Below, piece by piece: positions 25,619 through 34,244 of a stretch of DNA of 64,000 bases. The notes under the pieces were generated by a model, which saw only the letters and a program-made list of their open reading frames with translations, had not been told where the DNA came from and did no database searches. The position numbers were made by a program, and so were the translations under genes. Each line of letters opens with the position of its first letter. The first letter of the stretch is position 1. The stretch is from Arthrobacter sp. (lineage in GTDB: Bacteria > Actinomycetota > Actinomycetes > Actinomycetales > Micrococcaceae), in contig NZ_JAPSHJ010000019.1 in assembly GCF_031179985.1 (NCBI RefSeq), forward strand, positions 11,125 through 75,124, read 5' to 3'.

Positions 25619-26347
25619 CTACTCCAGGCCCATGGCGTTCCGGACTTCATTAAGAATCCGGTGCATGCTTGTCTCCGCTGTCCTGGCGTCACCAGAGGCA
25701 ACAGCGGCAGCGACCTCTTCGTGCGCGCGCAGAGCCTCCGGGCTGGGATGAAACGGCATCAGGCCTTGACGTGTGCGGCTGGTCAGCACTTCTTCCACCA
25801 TGCTGTCCAGGGCTGAGAACATCTCATTGCCACAGCTGTTCAGAAGGAGACGGTGAAAGGCTATGTCTGCGGCCAGGAATAGCTCCAGATCTCCTGCTTC
25901 CCCGTACTGACGCAGCTCCGCCGCCAACCCTGCCAGGCGGCTTCGCTCCGCTGAACTGGCGCGCCGGGCGGCGCCGGCCGCTGCGATAGGTTCGACGGCG
26001 ATACGCAACTCAGTCAGGCTGCTGTATTGCTCCGCCCTGCGCTCGGAGGCCAGCCGCCACCGCACCAGTTTCGGATCAAAGACGTTCCAGTGCGCCGGCT
26101 CCTGAACGACAATGCCTACCCGTCGGCGGGAGTAGACAACGTTCATTGACTCGAGGACCTGCATGATGTCACGCGCCAGGGTCCGCGAAATTCCGTACTT
26201 CTGCTGGATCTCATCCAGGGTCAGGCGGCGCCCTGGGGCGAGCTCTCCAGACGCTATCGCCTCGCCCAGCGAATCCAGGACTTTTTGGTGCAGCGCCGGA
26301 CCAGCCGCATTCGCCATGGCCCCGCTCCCCTGTGTCGCCGTCGACAT
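25619..26347 (-). CDS. GntR-family regulator, FadR/FCD subfamily
   Basis: A 242-residue transcription factor. The winged HTH lies at about residues 15-80 (LDEIQQKYGISRTLARDIMQVLE), followed by an all-helical FCD effector domain with the metal-site residues in LTELRIAVEPIAAAGAARRAS, ADIAFHRLLLNSCGN and LRAHEEVAAAVASGD. The ATG at 26347 is chosen because GAGAGGA lies upstream; a longer frame exists. It is divergent from gntK-gntP and almost surely the gluconate-responsive regulator of that pair, since FCD regulators often sense sugar acids. Its stop is 22 bases past the second ctaD, tail to tail. Confidence 0.87.
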   Translation of the reverse strand: MSTATQGSGAMANAAGPALHQKVLDSLGEAIASGELAPGRRLTLDEIQQKYGISRTLARDIMQVLESMNVVYSRRRVGIVVQEPAHWNVFDPKLVRWRLASERRAEQYSSLTELRIAVEPIAAAGAARRASSAERSRLAGLAAELRQYGEAGDLELFLAADIAFHRLLLNSCGNEMFSALDSMVEEVLTSRTRQGLMPFHPSPEALRAHEEVAAAVASGDARTAETSMHRILNEVRNAMGLE

Positions 26348-26414
26348 GGCAGTCCTCTCTTTTGTACTGGATCTGCCAGACAGAAACAGCACTCCCTAGA
26401 ATACCTGACCAAAC

Positions 26415-26429
26415 GTCATAAGGTATGAC
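26415..26429. promoter_or_regulatory. Operator candidate between gntR and gntK
   Basis: GTCATAAGGTATGAC, a 6-bp inverted repeat around AGG. It is placed midway in the 195-base divergent spacer, where the FCD regulator would be expected to bind. Confidence 0.45.
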
Positions 26430-26542
26430 CTGTGTTACAAAAGATGCTACCTATCTGATCCAATGGTGCTATCTTATTCCCAAGCAGCTTCCGACTGCGG
26501 AGCCTTACTAAGCCAGCGTCGTCTTCTACGGAGATCAAAACA

Positions 26543-27130
26543 ATGAAGTGTCCTCCTACCCACCTTGTGGTCATGGGTGTTGCCGGTGCCGGCAAGTCCA
26601 CGATCGCCGAAGCTCTTGCTGAAGCCCTTGGTTGGGCCCGGGCAGAAGCGGACGAATTCCACCCGCCGTCGAACATCAGCAAAATGAGTCAGGGCGTCCC
26701 TTTGGAGGACGCTGACCGCTGGCCGTGGCTGGTTGGCATCCGGGACTGGATGACGGCCAAAGCCGAAGGCGGCAACAGCACGGTGCTGACCTGCTCCGCA
26801 CTGAAGCGAAGCTACCGTCGCCTTTTGTCCGAAGCGAACGGCCGTGTTGCCTTCATCCACCTCGACGGCGATGCATCCCTTCTGGCGGAGCGTATGCGCG
26901 GACGGGAAGGCCACTTCATGCCTGCAACCCTGCTGCCCAGCCAGCTGGCAGCGCTGGAACCGCTGGACACTTCCGAGCTGTCAGCCGGCAGCGTGCGGTT
27001 GGACATAGCGCACCCCCCCATACAGCTCGTTCAAACGGTGATAGCTGCCCTCCGCCTGGACGCCGATGCAAGTACCCCCACCCCTGCATATATCTCTCGT
27101 TCCCAGACCTGTTTCAAAGGAGAATCATGA
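26543..27130 (+). CDS. gntK: Gluconokinase
   Basis: A 195-residue P-loop kinase of the GntK/thermoresistant gluconokinase family. Walker A is GVAGAGKST (about residues 12-20), followed by the substrate motif ADEFHPPSNISKM (two conserved residue groups DxxHP and N-x-x-KM), and TCSALKRSYRRLL. RMRGREGHFMPATLLPSQLAALEPL is the typical lid and C-terminal region. It converts gluconate to 6-phosphogluconate for the pentose phosphate or Entner-Doudoroff route. GGAG nine bases before the ATG. The last codons overlap gntP by four bases. A tail of about 30 residues after the usual end is slightly long. Confidence 0.93.
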   Translation: MKCPPTHLVVMGVAGAGKSTIAEALAEALGWARAEADEFHPPSNISKMSQGVPLEDADRWPWLVGIRDWMTAKAEGGNSTVLTCSALKRSYRRLLSEANGRVAFIHLDGDASLLAERMRGREGHFMPATLLPSQLAALEPLDTSELSAGSVRLDIAHPPIQLVQTVIAALRLDADASTPTPAYISRSQTCFKGES

Positions 27131-28530
27131 CCATCGAAGGATGGACCCAAACGCTCGGCGCGGTTCCGCTGCTGCTGATAGCGGCTGCGGCAATCGCCGT
27201 CCTGCTGTTCCTCATCATCAGGCTGCGGATGCACGCACTCATTGCGCTCATCGTGGTGAGCCTTGCGACAGCCTTTGCCACAGGCATACCCACGAACCAA
27301 GTGGTTCCAGTGCTGGTCAACGGCTTCGGCACCACGCTGGGAACGGTGGCGCTGCTCGTCGGGCTGGGCGCAATGCTCGGACGCATTGTTGAGACCAGTG
27401 GTGGTGCCAAGGTCCTTGCCGATTATCTGATCGGGGTCTTTGGCGAAAAGCGGGCGCCCTTCGCCTTGGGGCTGGCATCACTGATCTTCGGCTTCCCCAT
27501 CTTCTTCGATGCCGGGCTGGTGGTGATGTTGCCGGTGGTCTTCGCTGTCGCGCACCGCCTTGGCGGGGGTGTCCTGCGCTACGGCCTGCCTGCCGCCGGA
27601 GCGTTCTCCGTGATGCACATCTTCCTGCCGCCACACCCCGGCCCGGTCTCCGCTGCCGCTTTCTTCGAGGCAAATGTTGGCCTGGTGATGATTGCCGGCC
27701 TCATCGCGGCAATCCCCACCTGGTATGTGACGGCGTACCTTTACGGTCTCTGGACCGGCAAACGCCTGGTACTCCCCGTACCGGAACTGCTGGGACACGC
27801 TTCGGCGGAAGCCGAAGCGAATCCGCCGCGGTTCAGAACCATCATTGGCTTGCTGCTGCTGCCGCTCCTGCTGATTTTCGTCAACACAGGACTCAGCACC
27901 CTGGCTTCCTCCGGGGTTTTCGATGAGTCGGTCAAGGGTGAGTACTGGTTCCAGCTTCTGCGCACCTTGGGAGAAACGCCGGTGGCGTTGCTTATTGCCG
28001 TGCTGGTAGCACTGTTCGTCCTCGGCGCCAGGCGCGGCAACCACGGCGGCGACCTGGAAAAGCTGCTTGAATCCTCTCTGGGCCCGGTCTGCTCAGTCAT
28101 CCTCATCACCGGTGCCGGCGGCATGTTCGGGGGTGTGCTCCGGGCATCAGGGATTGGCTCGGCTCTCGCCGGCGTCCTCGGGAACATTGGAATCCCGCTC
28201 ATCCTGGCAGGTTTCCTTATTTCTGCCATCCTCCGCATCGCCCAAGGATCCGCGACGGTGGCGTTGACTACAACCGCAGGCCTGATCGCCCCGGCCGTTG
28301 CTGCCGCAGGGTTGAACGGGATGCAGGTCGCAGCACTCGTCATCGCTGTTGCTGCCGGGTCGGTGGTGGTCTCCCACGTGAATGATTCAGGGTTCTGGCT
28401 CGTAGGACGGTTCTTTGGTATGGATGTGAAGACGACGCTGGCTACGTGGACGGTGATGGAAACCCTGATTGGCGTGATGGGGTTCGCGATCGCCTCCGCC
28501 ATCTTTGTTCTGGCGGGGCTGGCAGGTTAG
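27127..28530 (+). CDS. gntP: Gluconate permease, GntP family
   Basis: A 467-residue integral membrane proton symporter of the gluconate:H+ family with about twelve to fourteen spans. Recognised segments are GFGTTLGTVALLVGLGAMLGRIVETSGGA, FGFPIFFDAGLVVMLPVVFA, SVMHIFLPPHPGPV and RIAQGSATVALTTTAG, the family fingerprints. The ATG at 27127 overlaps the gntK stop (ATGA). A longer in-frame extension back to 26725 runs through gntK and is rejected. With gntK it forms a complete gluconate uptake and phosphorylation pair under the divergent FCD regulator. Confidence 0.93.
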   Translation: MTIEGWTQTLGAVPLLLIAAAAIAVLLFLIIRLRMHALIALIVVSLATAFATGIPTNQVVPVLVNGFGTTLGTVALLVGLGAMLGRIVETSGGAKVLADYLIGVFGEKRAPFALGLASLIFGFPIFFDAGLVVMLPVVFAVAHRLGGGVLRYGLPAAGAFSVMHIFLPPHPGPVSAAAFFEANVGLVMIAGLIAAIPTWYVTAYLYGLWTGKRLVLPVPELLGHASAEAEANPPRFRTIIGLLLLPLLLIFVNTGLSTLASSGVFDESVKGEYWFQLLRTLGETPVALLIAVLVALFVLGARRGNHGGDLEKLLESSLGPVCSVILITGAGGMFGGVLRASGIGSALAGVLGNIGIPLILAGFLISAILRIAQGSATVALTTTAGLIAPAVAAAGLNGMQVAALVIAVAAGSVVVSHVNDSGFWLVGRFFGMDVKTTLATWTVMETLIGVMGFAIASAIFVLAGLAG

Positions 28531-28565
28531 CTCAGGCAGGTTTGTTCCCGGCTGGGCGGGTCAGC

Positions 28566-29039
28566 TCAGGTTCCATCGTAGGCTTTCTCCAATGCCGCGA
28601 TGTCCAGCTTCTGCATCCCAAGCATGGCCTGCATTGCGCGTTGGGCTCCCTCAGAATCCGATCCGCCCAGCAACTCGCCCAGCCGGTCCGGAATGATCTG
28701 CCAGGACACTCCGAACCGGTCTTTCAGCCAACCGCACTGGCTTTCTTCGCCGCCGTCGGAAAGGCTGTCCCAGTATCTGTCGACTTCTGACTGGTTGGCA
28801 CAAGGCACCATAAAGGAGATGGCTTCATTGAAAGTGAAGCCGGGGCCTCCGTTCAGCGCCGTGAACTCACGATCACCCAACTCGAACTGGACGGTCATAG
28901 CCTTCCCTGGTGTCCCGGGGCCATCATCTCCGTATCGGGCGAGTTCCATGATCCTGGAATCTTCGAATATGGACGTGTAGAACTCAGCCGCTTCCTCGGC
29001 CCGGCCGTCAAACCAAAGGCAGGTTGTGATCTTTTTCAC
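28566..29039 (-). CDS. VOC-family protein, PhnB-like
   Basis: A 157-residue glyoxalase-fold protein of the 3-demethylubiquinone methyltransferase-like (PhnB/YbbH) group. It opens KKITTCLWFDGRAEEAAEFY, has GKAMTVQFELGDREFTALNGGP and FNEAISFMVPCANQSEVDRYW, and ends with FGVSWQIIPDRLGELL and a helical tail. The glyoxalase metal ligands are not all obvious. Members are common in actinobacteria; their enzymatic roles are mostly unknown, so no reaction is assigned. It is a single gene 36 bases after gntP, on the opposite strand. Confidence 0.78.
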   Translation of the reverse strand: MKKITTCLWFDGRAEEAAEFYTSIFEDSRIMELARYGDDGPGTPGKAMTVQFELGDREFTALNGGPGFTFNEAISFMVPCANQSEVDRYWDSLSDGGEESQCGWLKDRFGVSWQIIPDRLGELLGGSDSEGAQRAMQAMLGMQKLDIAALEKAYDGT

Positions 29040-29142
29040 GATGACGCTCTCCCATTGCTGTAGGCCTCAGCCGATCCCTTGAGGCAGATGTCCTTAGTGG
29101 GCATACGGAAGAACCGGCATCCCCCGTGCATGTGACCAGAGC

Positions 29143-29526
29143 CTAGTCCTGCGGCAGTTGGCTGACCAGCCCTACCGTGTTGCCTTCGCTGTCCTTAATG
29201 AAGGCCATCCATTCCTGGGTTCCTGCCGGTCCCAACTGTCCGTCGGCGTGATTGAAAATCACACGCGGTTCGCTCACCACTTCCACTCCCCTGTCCCGAA
29301 GCCGTTCAATGTCAGTCCGGACATCCTGCACGGCGAGATAGATGAGCGACGACGGCGCGCCCCGGTCCAGCAGGAGGCGGACGCCTTGCAAGTCGAAGAA
29401 TAGAAGACCCGGAGGGTCAAAAAGCCCGGTGGGCCGGGCACCAAGCAGTTCCGAATAGAATGAGGCGGCGCGATTCAGGTCAATGGCCCTTTGTGCGACT
29501 TGCAGCAGGATCACTTCTTCCTCCAA
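29143..29526 (-). CDS. VOC-family protein, glyoxalase/bleomycin-resistance fold
   Basis: A 127-residue VOC protein with paired beta-alpha-beta modules. VAQRAIDLNRAASFYSELLGARPTG is the first module, LLFFDLQGVRLLLDRGAP the strand before the metal site, and VVSEPRVIFNHADGQLGPAGTQEW and FIKDSEGNTVGLVSQ the second module with a conserved D-x-E-G-N. The reaction is unknown; the fold includes lyases, dioxygenases and antibiotic-binding proteins. It is divergent from the DUF3054 gene, 38 bases apart, and close to the other VOC gene upstream but separated by 103 bases. A weak product guess is methylmalonyl-CoA epimerase-like. Confidence 0.72.
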   Translation of the reverse strand: MEEEVILLQVAQRAIDLNRAASFYSELLGARPTGLFDPPGLLFFDLQGVRLLLDRGAPSSLIYLAVQDVRTDIERLRDRGVEVVSEPRVIFNHADGQLGPAGTQEWMAFIKDSEGNTVGLVSQLPQD

Positions 29527-29551
29527 GGCGTGGTTGTGCCGGATTCATGCC

Positions 29552-29557
29552 TAGTGT
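29552..29557 (+). promoter_or_regulatory. -10 box of leaderless DUF3054 gene
   Basis: TAGTGT seven bases before the ATG at 29565. No Shine-Dalgarno is visible, so a leaderless transcript is likely. Confidence 0.35.
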
Positions 29558-29564
29558 TGATCTT

Positions 29565-29993
29565 ATGACTTCCCCTCACCGGACCCCTGTGCCAACTACA
29601 GCTGCCAAGACCTCTGCCTCAACTGTCATCTGGGCTGCCGCCGCGGATGCCTTGCTGATTCTCGTCTTCGCCGCCCTCGGCCGGGAGGCTCACCAGCGGG
29701 GCGACATCATCAGCGGTGTCCTGCTCACCGCCTGGCCCTTCCTTGCCGGTGCAGCAGCAATGTGGCTGATGATGCTCGCCTGGAAGGCGCCCTTTTCGCC
29801 ATGGCCGGCCGGAGTGGGCATATGGCTCGGCACGGTAGCCATCGGGATGCTGCTGCGGGCGCTGACCAACCAGACGGTGGTGGTGACATTCATCATTGTC
29901 GCGTTGGTGACCCTCGGGGTTTTCCTCCTGGGCCATCGTTTTGCTGTCACGGCCTTCATGCACCTTCGCGCCCGCCAGAGGCAGATGCACTAG
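29565..29993 (+). CDS. DUF3054 membrane protein
   Basis: A 142-residue protein with four predicted membrane segments: WAAAADALLILVFAALG, LTAWPFLAGAAAMWLMML, GIWLGTVAIGMLLRAL and VVVTFIIVALVTLGVFLLGHR. The R-E-A-H-x-R-G after the first span and N-Q-T-V-V-V-T-F in the third are typical of the DUF3054 family, common in actinobacteria and of unknown function. The ATG at 29565 is favoured by an upstream TAGTGT (leaderless); another in-frame ATG at 29547 is possible. It lies 67 bases before the Lrp-like gene, same strand. Confidence 0.75.
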   Translation: MTSPHRTPVPTTAAKTSASTVIWAAAADALLILVFAALGREAHQRGDIISGVLLTAWPFLAGAAAMWLMMLAWKAPFSPWPAGVGIWLGTVAIGMLLRALTNQTVVVTFIIVALVTLGVFLLGHRFAVTAFMHLRARQRQMH

Positions 29994-30060
29994 GCTGGGC
30001 AACACAGATTCAAGGGCCTGCCGGAACGGCAATGGCGCAACCGATCCGGAAGGGTTCGCA

Positions 30061-30342
30061 GTGATCACCGCTTTTGTCCTGATCAAAACAGACGCCTCAC
30101 GCATCCCGGAAACGGCGGAGGAAATCTCCGCGATCCAGGGCATCAGCGAGGTTTATTCGGTTACCGGGGAGTGGGACCTCATCGCCGTAGCCCGTGTTTC
30201 CCGCCACGAGGAACTTGCGGATGTCATTGCAGACAAGCTTTCCAAGGTTCCGGCAGTTGTACATACGACAACCCATATGGCTTTCCGCGCCTACTCACAG
30301 CACGATCTCGACGCCGCCTTTGCGCTGGGTTTCGAGCAGTAG
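30061..30342 (+). CDS. Stand-alone Lrp/AsnC effector-binding domain protein
   Basis: A 93-residue protein matching only the RAM ligand-binding domain of Lrp/AsnC regulators. ITAFVLIKTDASRI, IQGISEVYSVTGEWDLIAVARV and VVHTTTHMAFRAYS are the conserved strands of the alpha-beta sandwich. The helix-turn-helix is missing. A GGAAGGG ribosome site five bases before the GTG at 30061 supports this start, and the preceding gene ends 67 bases upstream. Such single-domain proteins form dimers or octamers that bind amino acids. It is convergent with trpD, six bases apart, a neighbourhood I recall as common in actinobacteria. Its role beside trpD is unproven. Confidence 0.85.
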   Translation: MITAFVLIKTDASRIPETAEEISAIQGISEVYSVTGEWDLIAVARVSRHEELADVIADKLSKVPAVVHTTTHMAFRAYSQHDLDAAFALGFEQ

Positions 30343-30348
30343 AACTAC

Positions 30349-31407
30349 CTAGCCCTGGCTGAGGGCAACCCAGCGATCCAACACTGCGGCAGCCGCACCG
30401 GAATCAACAGCAGCCTCCGCCTTGACCAGGGCTGCGCCCATCCGCTGCAGCAACGGCCCCTCCGCAGTCATATCAAAAGCCACCAATCCAGCCGCGGCGT
30501 TCAGCAGCACGGCGTCCCGCGCCGGTCCCTTACTGCCTGAAAGAACCTGACGCACGACGGCGGCATTGGCCTGGGCGTCTCCGCCACGGAGTTCCTCCAT
30601 CGTCGCCGGACGGATACCGAGTTCGCGGGGATCAAAGGTTTCCTGCTCCACCTGCCCGTTCCGGATTTCCCAGACCGTGGACGGCCCTGTGGTGCTCAAC
30701 TCATCCAGGCCGTCGTCGCCGCGAAATACCAGGCCGCGGCTTCCCCTGCGGGCCAGCACGCCAGCTACCAGCGGTGCCATCCGCGCGTGGGCGACGCCCA
30801 CTGCAGAAGCCTGTACTTTGGCGGGGTTGGTCAGCGGACCCAGGAAATTAAAGGCCGTGGGTATGGCAAGTTCCCGGCGGGGAACAGCGGTGTGGCGGAA
30901 TGATGGATGGAACACCTGGGCGAAGCAGAAGGTGATTCCCGCCTCTTCAGCGTTCCTGGCCACACGGTCAATGGCCAGATCCAGACGGACTCCGAGTGCT
31001 TCGAGTACATCAGCTGACCCGGAGGAAGACGAAGCAGCCCGGTTGCCGTGCTTAACCACGCGGGCACCGGCTCCAGCTGCCACAAGGGCAGCCATGGTGG
31101 AGATGTTGATGGTGTTCAACTGGTCTCCGCCTGTGCCCACGATGTCCAGCTTCTCGCCGGAGATACTGATGGGGTTCGCGTGAGCCACCATGGCTTTCAC
31201 CAGACCGGTGAGTTCATCGACGGTTTCGCCCTTGGCCCGGAGCGCCACGAGGAATCCGGCTATCTGTGCAGGGCTCGCCTCCCCGGACATGATGTTGCCC
31301 ATGGCCCACTCGGTATCTTCTGCCGTGAGGTCCGTGCGATGAATCAATGCCGAGATGAGCCGGGGCCACGTGTTTATGGACGGCTGCGCAGATACCTGTG
31401 AAGTCAC
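30349..31407 (-). CDS. trpD: Anthranilate phosphoribosyltransferase
   Basis: A 352-residue enzyme of tryptophan synthesis that transfers phosphoribosyl from PRPP to anthranilate. The PRPP loop is [18 protein letters not shown] (residues about 85-102), with [21 protein letters not shown] (anthranilate and metal site) and FFHPS-like [43 protein letters not shown] is the second metal motif. The GTG at 31407 is directly preceded by GGAG and by a TAGCAT box six bases upstream, so it may be leaderless. It is encoded alone, away from other trp genes, and shares its 5' spacer with divergent ctaE. Confidence 0.93.
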   Translation of the reverse strand: MTSQVSAQPSINTWPRLISALIHRTDLTAEDTEWAMGNIMSGEASPAQIAGFLVALRAKGETVDELTGLVKAMVAHANPISISGEKLDIVGTGGDQLNTINISTMAALVAAGAGARVVKHGNRAASSSSGSADVLEALGVRLDLAIDRVARNAEEAGITFCFAQVFHPSFRHTAVPRRELAIPTAFNFLGPLTNPAKVQASAVGVAHARMAPLVAGVLARRGSRGLVFRGDDGLDELSTTGPSTVWEIRNGQVEQETFDPRELGIRPATMEELRGGDAQANAAVVRQVLSGSKGPARDAVLLNAAAGLVAFDMTAEGPLLQRMGAALVKAEAAVDSGAAAAVLDRWVALSQG

Positions 31408-31413
31408 CTCCTG

Positions 31414-31419
31414 ATGCTA
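31414..31419 (-). promoter_or_regulatory. -10 box of trpD
   Basis: TAGCAT on the minus strand, six bases before the GTG start at 31407. A start at +1 is possible even though GGAG overlaps the gap. Confidence 0.35.
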
Positions 31420-31456
31420 TCGAGGCGGATGCTGCCAGACCAATGTGAACGGAGTC

Positions 31457-31501
31457 GGGAACTTTTTCGCGCGAATTCGCGTCTTTGTAGAAAAAGTCCC
31501 C
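31457..31501. promoter_or_regulatory. Nested palindrome between trpD and ctaE
   Basis: Arms GGGAACTTTTTC (31457-31468) and GAAAAAGTCCCC (31490-31501) pair in 11 of 12 positions. Inside sits a perfect 12-bp palindrome CGCGAATTCGCG at 31470-31481. The total is 45 bases, centred between the two divergent starts. It may be an operator or a cruciform-forming element; it is unlikely to be a simple terminator because neither gene ends here. Confidence 0.5.
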
Positions 31502-31542
31502 TGAAAACCCGGTTTGCGTTGGGCAGGACGAACTTTTGCAGA

Positions 31543-31548
31543 CATAAT
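31543..31548 (+). promoter_or_regulatory. -10 box of leaderless ctaE
   Basis: CATAAT, six bases before the GTG at 31555. It uses the same hexamer and spacing as the ROK gene box. A weak TTGGGC at 31519-31524 is 18 bases upstream. Confidence 0.45.
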
Positions 31549-31554
31549 GTCTAT

Positions 31555-32193
31555 GTGACTGCTGCGACCCATGCCCCCAGTACCCCGGCGCACCCGACGC
31601 TCAACCGCCCGAATATGGTTTCCGTAGGAACCGTGGTCTGGCTTTCCAGTGAGCTGATGTTCTTCGCCGGCCTCTTTGCCATGTACTTCACCTTGCGTTC
31701 GACATCCGGAGGGATGTGGGCCGAGGAGACTGCCAAGCTCAACTTCCCGTTTGCCCTGGTGAACACCATCGTCCTTGTGGCGAGCTCGTTTACCTGCCAG
31801 ATGGGTGTTTTCGCCGCTGAGCGTCTGCAACCGCGCCGAAGCGGTGGAGCTTTGCAGTTCACCCGCTGGGGAATGAACGAGTGGTTTACCCTGACGTTCC
31901 TTATGGGTGCGTTCTTCGTTGCCGGGCAGGCCACTGAATACGCGATGTTGGTCTCCGAGCACGTATCGCTCTCCTCCAACGCCTACGGTTCAGCCTTCTA
32001 CATGACTACCGGCTTCCACGGCCTGCACGTCATTGGCGGACTCATTGCCTTCCTCTTCATCATGGGACGTTCCTTTGCCGCGAAGAAGTTCGGGCACTTC
32101 GAGGCCACGTCGGCAATTGTCACCTCTTACTACTGGCACTTCGTCGATGTCGTGTGGATTGGCCTGTTCATGGTCATCTACGTACTGAAGTAG
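31555..32193 (+). CDS. ctaE: Cytochrome c oxidase subunit III
   Basis: A 212-residue membrane protein with five predicted spans. It shows [82 protein letters not shown] and a C-terminal [18 protein letters not shown], the canonical subunit III end. It stabilises subunit I and lipid or proton supply. The GTG at 31555 is preceded by CATAAT at six bases and lacks a Shine-Dalgarno. It is 86 bases upstream of qcrC and starts the bc1-aa3 supercomplex block, the order known from actinobacteria. Confidence 0.94.
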   Translation: MTAATHAPSTPAHPTLNRPNMVSVGTVVWLSSELMFFAGLFAMYFTLRSTSGGMWAEETAKLNFPFALVNTIVLVASSFTCQMGVFAAERLQPRRSGGALQFTRWGMNEWFTLTFLMGAFFVAGQATEYAMLVSEHVSLSSNAYGSAFYMTTGFHGLHVIGGLIAFLFIMGRSFAAKKFGHFEATSAIVTSYYWHFVDVVWIGLFMVIYVLK

Positions 32194-32279
32194 CCCGACT
32201 TGACTCTTTTTCTACAAGAGGCAGAATTTCAAGAAGCGGCTCCCGGAGCCGGCGCACCATCGAATAAAGGAACCACCAC

Positions 32280-33068
32280 GTGAAGGCACTCTCGCAAAAG
32301 CGACGTCACCCACTGGCCGCAATAGCATTGCTGTTGATGGGCCTCCTGGTCACGGGTGGGCTGTACGCCGTTGCCACCACCATGAACCAGGCCAAGGCCT
32401 CCACCACAAACTTCACCGAGCAGGACACAGAAGAAGGCGGAAAGCTGTTCGCCGCTAACTGTGCAACCTGCCACGGCATGGGTGCAGGCGGAACGCAGGA
32501 TGGCCCCTCCCTGGTTGGCGTCGGTGCTGCTTCTGTCGACTTCCAGGTAGGCACCGGCCGCATGCCCATGCAGATGAACGGTCCGCAGGCGCAGGAAAAG
32601 CCGGTTCAGTTCAACGAAGAGCAGACCCGCCAGCTCGCAGCCTACGTTGCCAGCCTCGGCCCCGGCCCGTCCATCCCCGAGGCCGGGCTTCTGGACGAGA
32701 AGGGCAATGCAGCTGAAGGCGGCGAGCTGTTCCGCGTCAACTGCGCCATGTGCCACAACGCTGCTGCTGCTGGTGGTGCTTTGACCAGGGGCAAGTATGC
32801 ACCGCCCCTTGCAGGAGTTTCCGGCCAGCACATCTACGAGGCCATGGCCACGGGTCCGCAGAACATGCCTGTGTTCAACGACGCGAACATCTCCCCTGAG
32901 GGCAAGCGCGACATCATCACCTACCTGAAGCAAATCGAAAACAACGGTTCGCCGGGTGGAGCAGATCTCGGGGCATTGGGCCCGGTTGCTGAAGGTCTGT
33001 TTGTCTGGATCGCCGGTCTCGGCGTCATCATCGCCTTCACCATCTGGCTAACCTCCCGGACGTCATAG
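32280..33068 (+). CDS. qcrC: Cytochrome bc1 complex diheme cytochrome c subunit
   Basis: A 262-residue diheme cytochrome c1-type protein. An N-terminal membrane anchor (IALLLMGLLVTGGLYAV) precedes two c-type heme sites, CATCH at residues 61-65 and CAMCH at 155-159, each with a distal Met region (GRMPMQM; QNMPVFND). A C-terminal span (GLFVWIAGLGVIIAFTIWL) anchors the other end. It passes electrons from the Rieske protein straight to CuA of the oxidase in the actinobacterial supercomplex, replacing soluble cytochrome c. GTG start at 32280. It is followed by qcrA after 99 bases. Confidence 0.95.
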   Translation: MKALSQKRRHPLAAIALLLMGLLVTGGLYAVATTMNQAKASTTNFTEQDTEEGGKLFAANCATCHGMGAGGTQDGPSLVGVGAASVDFQVGTGRMPMQMNGPQAQEKPVQFNEEQTRQLAAYVASLGPGPSIPEAGLLDEKGNAAEGGELFRVNCAMCHNAAAAGGALTRGKYAPPLAGVSGQHIYEAMATGPQNMPVFNDANISPEGKRDIITYLKQIENNGSPGGADLGALGPVAEGLFVWIAGLGVIIAFTIWLTSRTS

Positions 33069-33167
33069 CTGCCGCTCCGGACCACGTAAGAATTTCCGCC
33101 GATCAGGCGGATAGGAATTGAAAACTAACTCGGCACAGACCGAGACGAGAGAAGGATGAGGCGAATC

Positions 33168-34244
33168 ATGGGCAACCATAGTGACGGCAGTCCGAACCAC
33201 TCGGGCACCGTAGCTACGGCTGGTCAGAATGAGGTGGAGAAGTTCCAGGATCCTGGACTTCCTCCGCATCGTTTGCGCCTGGCTGACACGGACCCGCGGG
33301 CCGCAAAACGAGCAGAACGGCAGGTAGCCCTTCTGTTTGGCCTTTCGGTCGTTGGCACCTTTATCTTCCTGGTGGCGTATTTTGTCATTGACTTGGGGGA
33401 AGGCTCCGGCGCCACCATCGCGGACATCCGGCTGCAGAACGCCCTGCTGGGCCTGGGTACTGCTTTTGCCATGCTTGGCATCGGCACCGGCATTGTCCAC
33501 TGGGCCAAGGCCCTTATGCCGGACCACGAAGTATCCGAAGAGCGCCATGCTGTCCGCTATGAGGAGGACCGCCAGGCCGCTGTACGCATCGTGGACGACA
33601 TCGTCGAGGAAACAGGCATCAAGCGCCGGCCGCTGATCCGCAACACCCTCCTTGGCGCTGTCGCACTGGCCCCCCTGCCCGCGATCGCTATCTTTGGTGA
33701 CCTCGGCCCCCGGCCCGACAAGGCCTTGGCCCACACCATGTGGGCACCCGAGGACGGCAAGCTCAAGCGCCTCACCCGCGACCCCGACGGAACCCCGATC
33801 AAGGCATCGGACGTCACCATCGGCTCCGCCTTCCACGTCATTCCGGAAGGCCTCAACGAACTCCACGAAGGCAAGCTGAACGAAAAGGCCAAAGCCGTCG
33901 TTCTGTTGATGCGCCTGGATCCTGAATCCCTGAATCCCTCACCGGGACGCGAAGACTGGGGCTACAACGGAATCGTTGCCTACTCCAAGATCTGCACCCA
34001 CGTCGGGTGCCCTGTTGCACTTTACGAGCAGCAGACGCACCATCTGCTGTGCCCGTGCCACCAGTCAACCTTTGACTTGACAAAGGAATGCAAGGTGATC
34101 TTTGGCCCGGCCAGCCGTCCTCTCCCCCAGCTGCCCATTGCAGTTGACGACGAGGGCTACCTCGTCGCTACGAGCGACTTCAACGAACCTGTAGGACCGA
34201 GTTACTGGGAGCGTGATGAGCATGAGCGCAGCATCAACAGCTGA
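33168..34244 (+). CDS. qcrA: Cytochrome bc1 Rieske iron-sulfur subunit
   Basis: A 358-residue Rieske protein with the long actinobacterial N-terminus. Three membrane segments lie in the first half (about 53-74, 90-112 and 158-178). The 2Fe-2S ligands are CTHVGC at 276-281 and CPCH at 295-298. It takes electrons from menaquinol and delivers them to the diheme subunit. The ATG at 33168 is used because GAGG lies six bases upstream; an ATG at 33156 touches its own ribosome site. The end overlaps qcrB by about 29 bases. Confidence 0.94.
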   Translation: MGNHSDGSPNHSGTVATAGQNEVEKFQDPGLPPHRLRLADTDPRAAKRAERQVALLFGLSVVGTFIFLVAYFVIDLGEGSGATIADIRLQNALLGLGTAFAMLGIGTGIVHWAKALMPDHEVSEERHAVRYEEDRQAAVRIVDDIVEETGIKRRPLIRNTLLGAVALAPLPAIAIFGDLGPRPDKALAHTMWAPEDGKLKRLTRDPDGTPIKASDVTIGSAFHVIPEGLNELHEGKLNEKAKAVVLLMRLDPESLNPSPGREDWGYNGIVAYSKICTHVGCPVALYEQQTHHLLCPCHQSTFDLTKECKVIFGPASRPLPQLPIAVDDEGYLVATSDFNEPVGPSYWERDEHERSINS

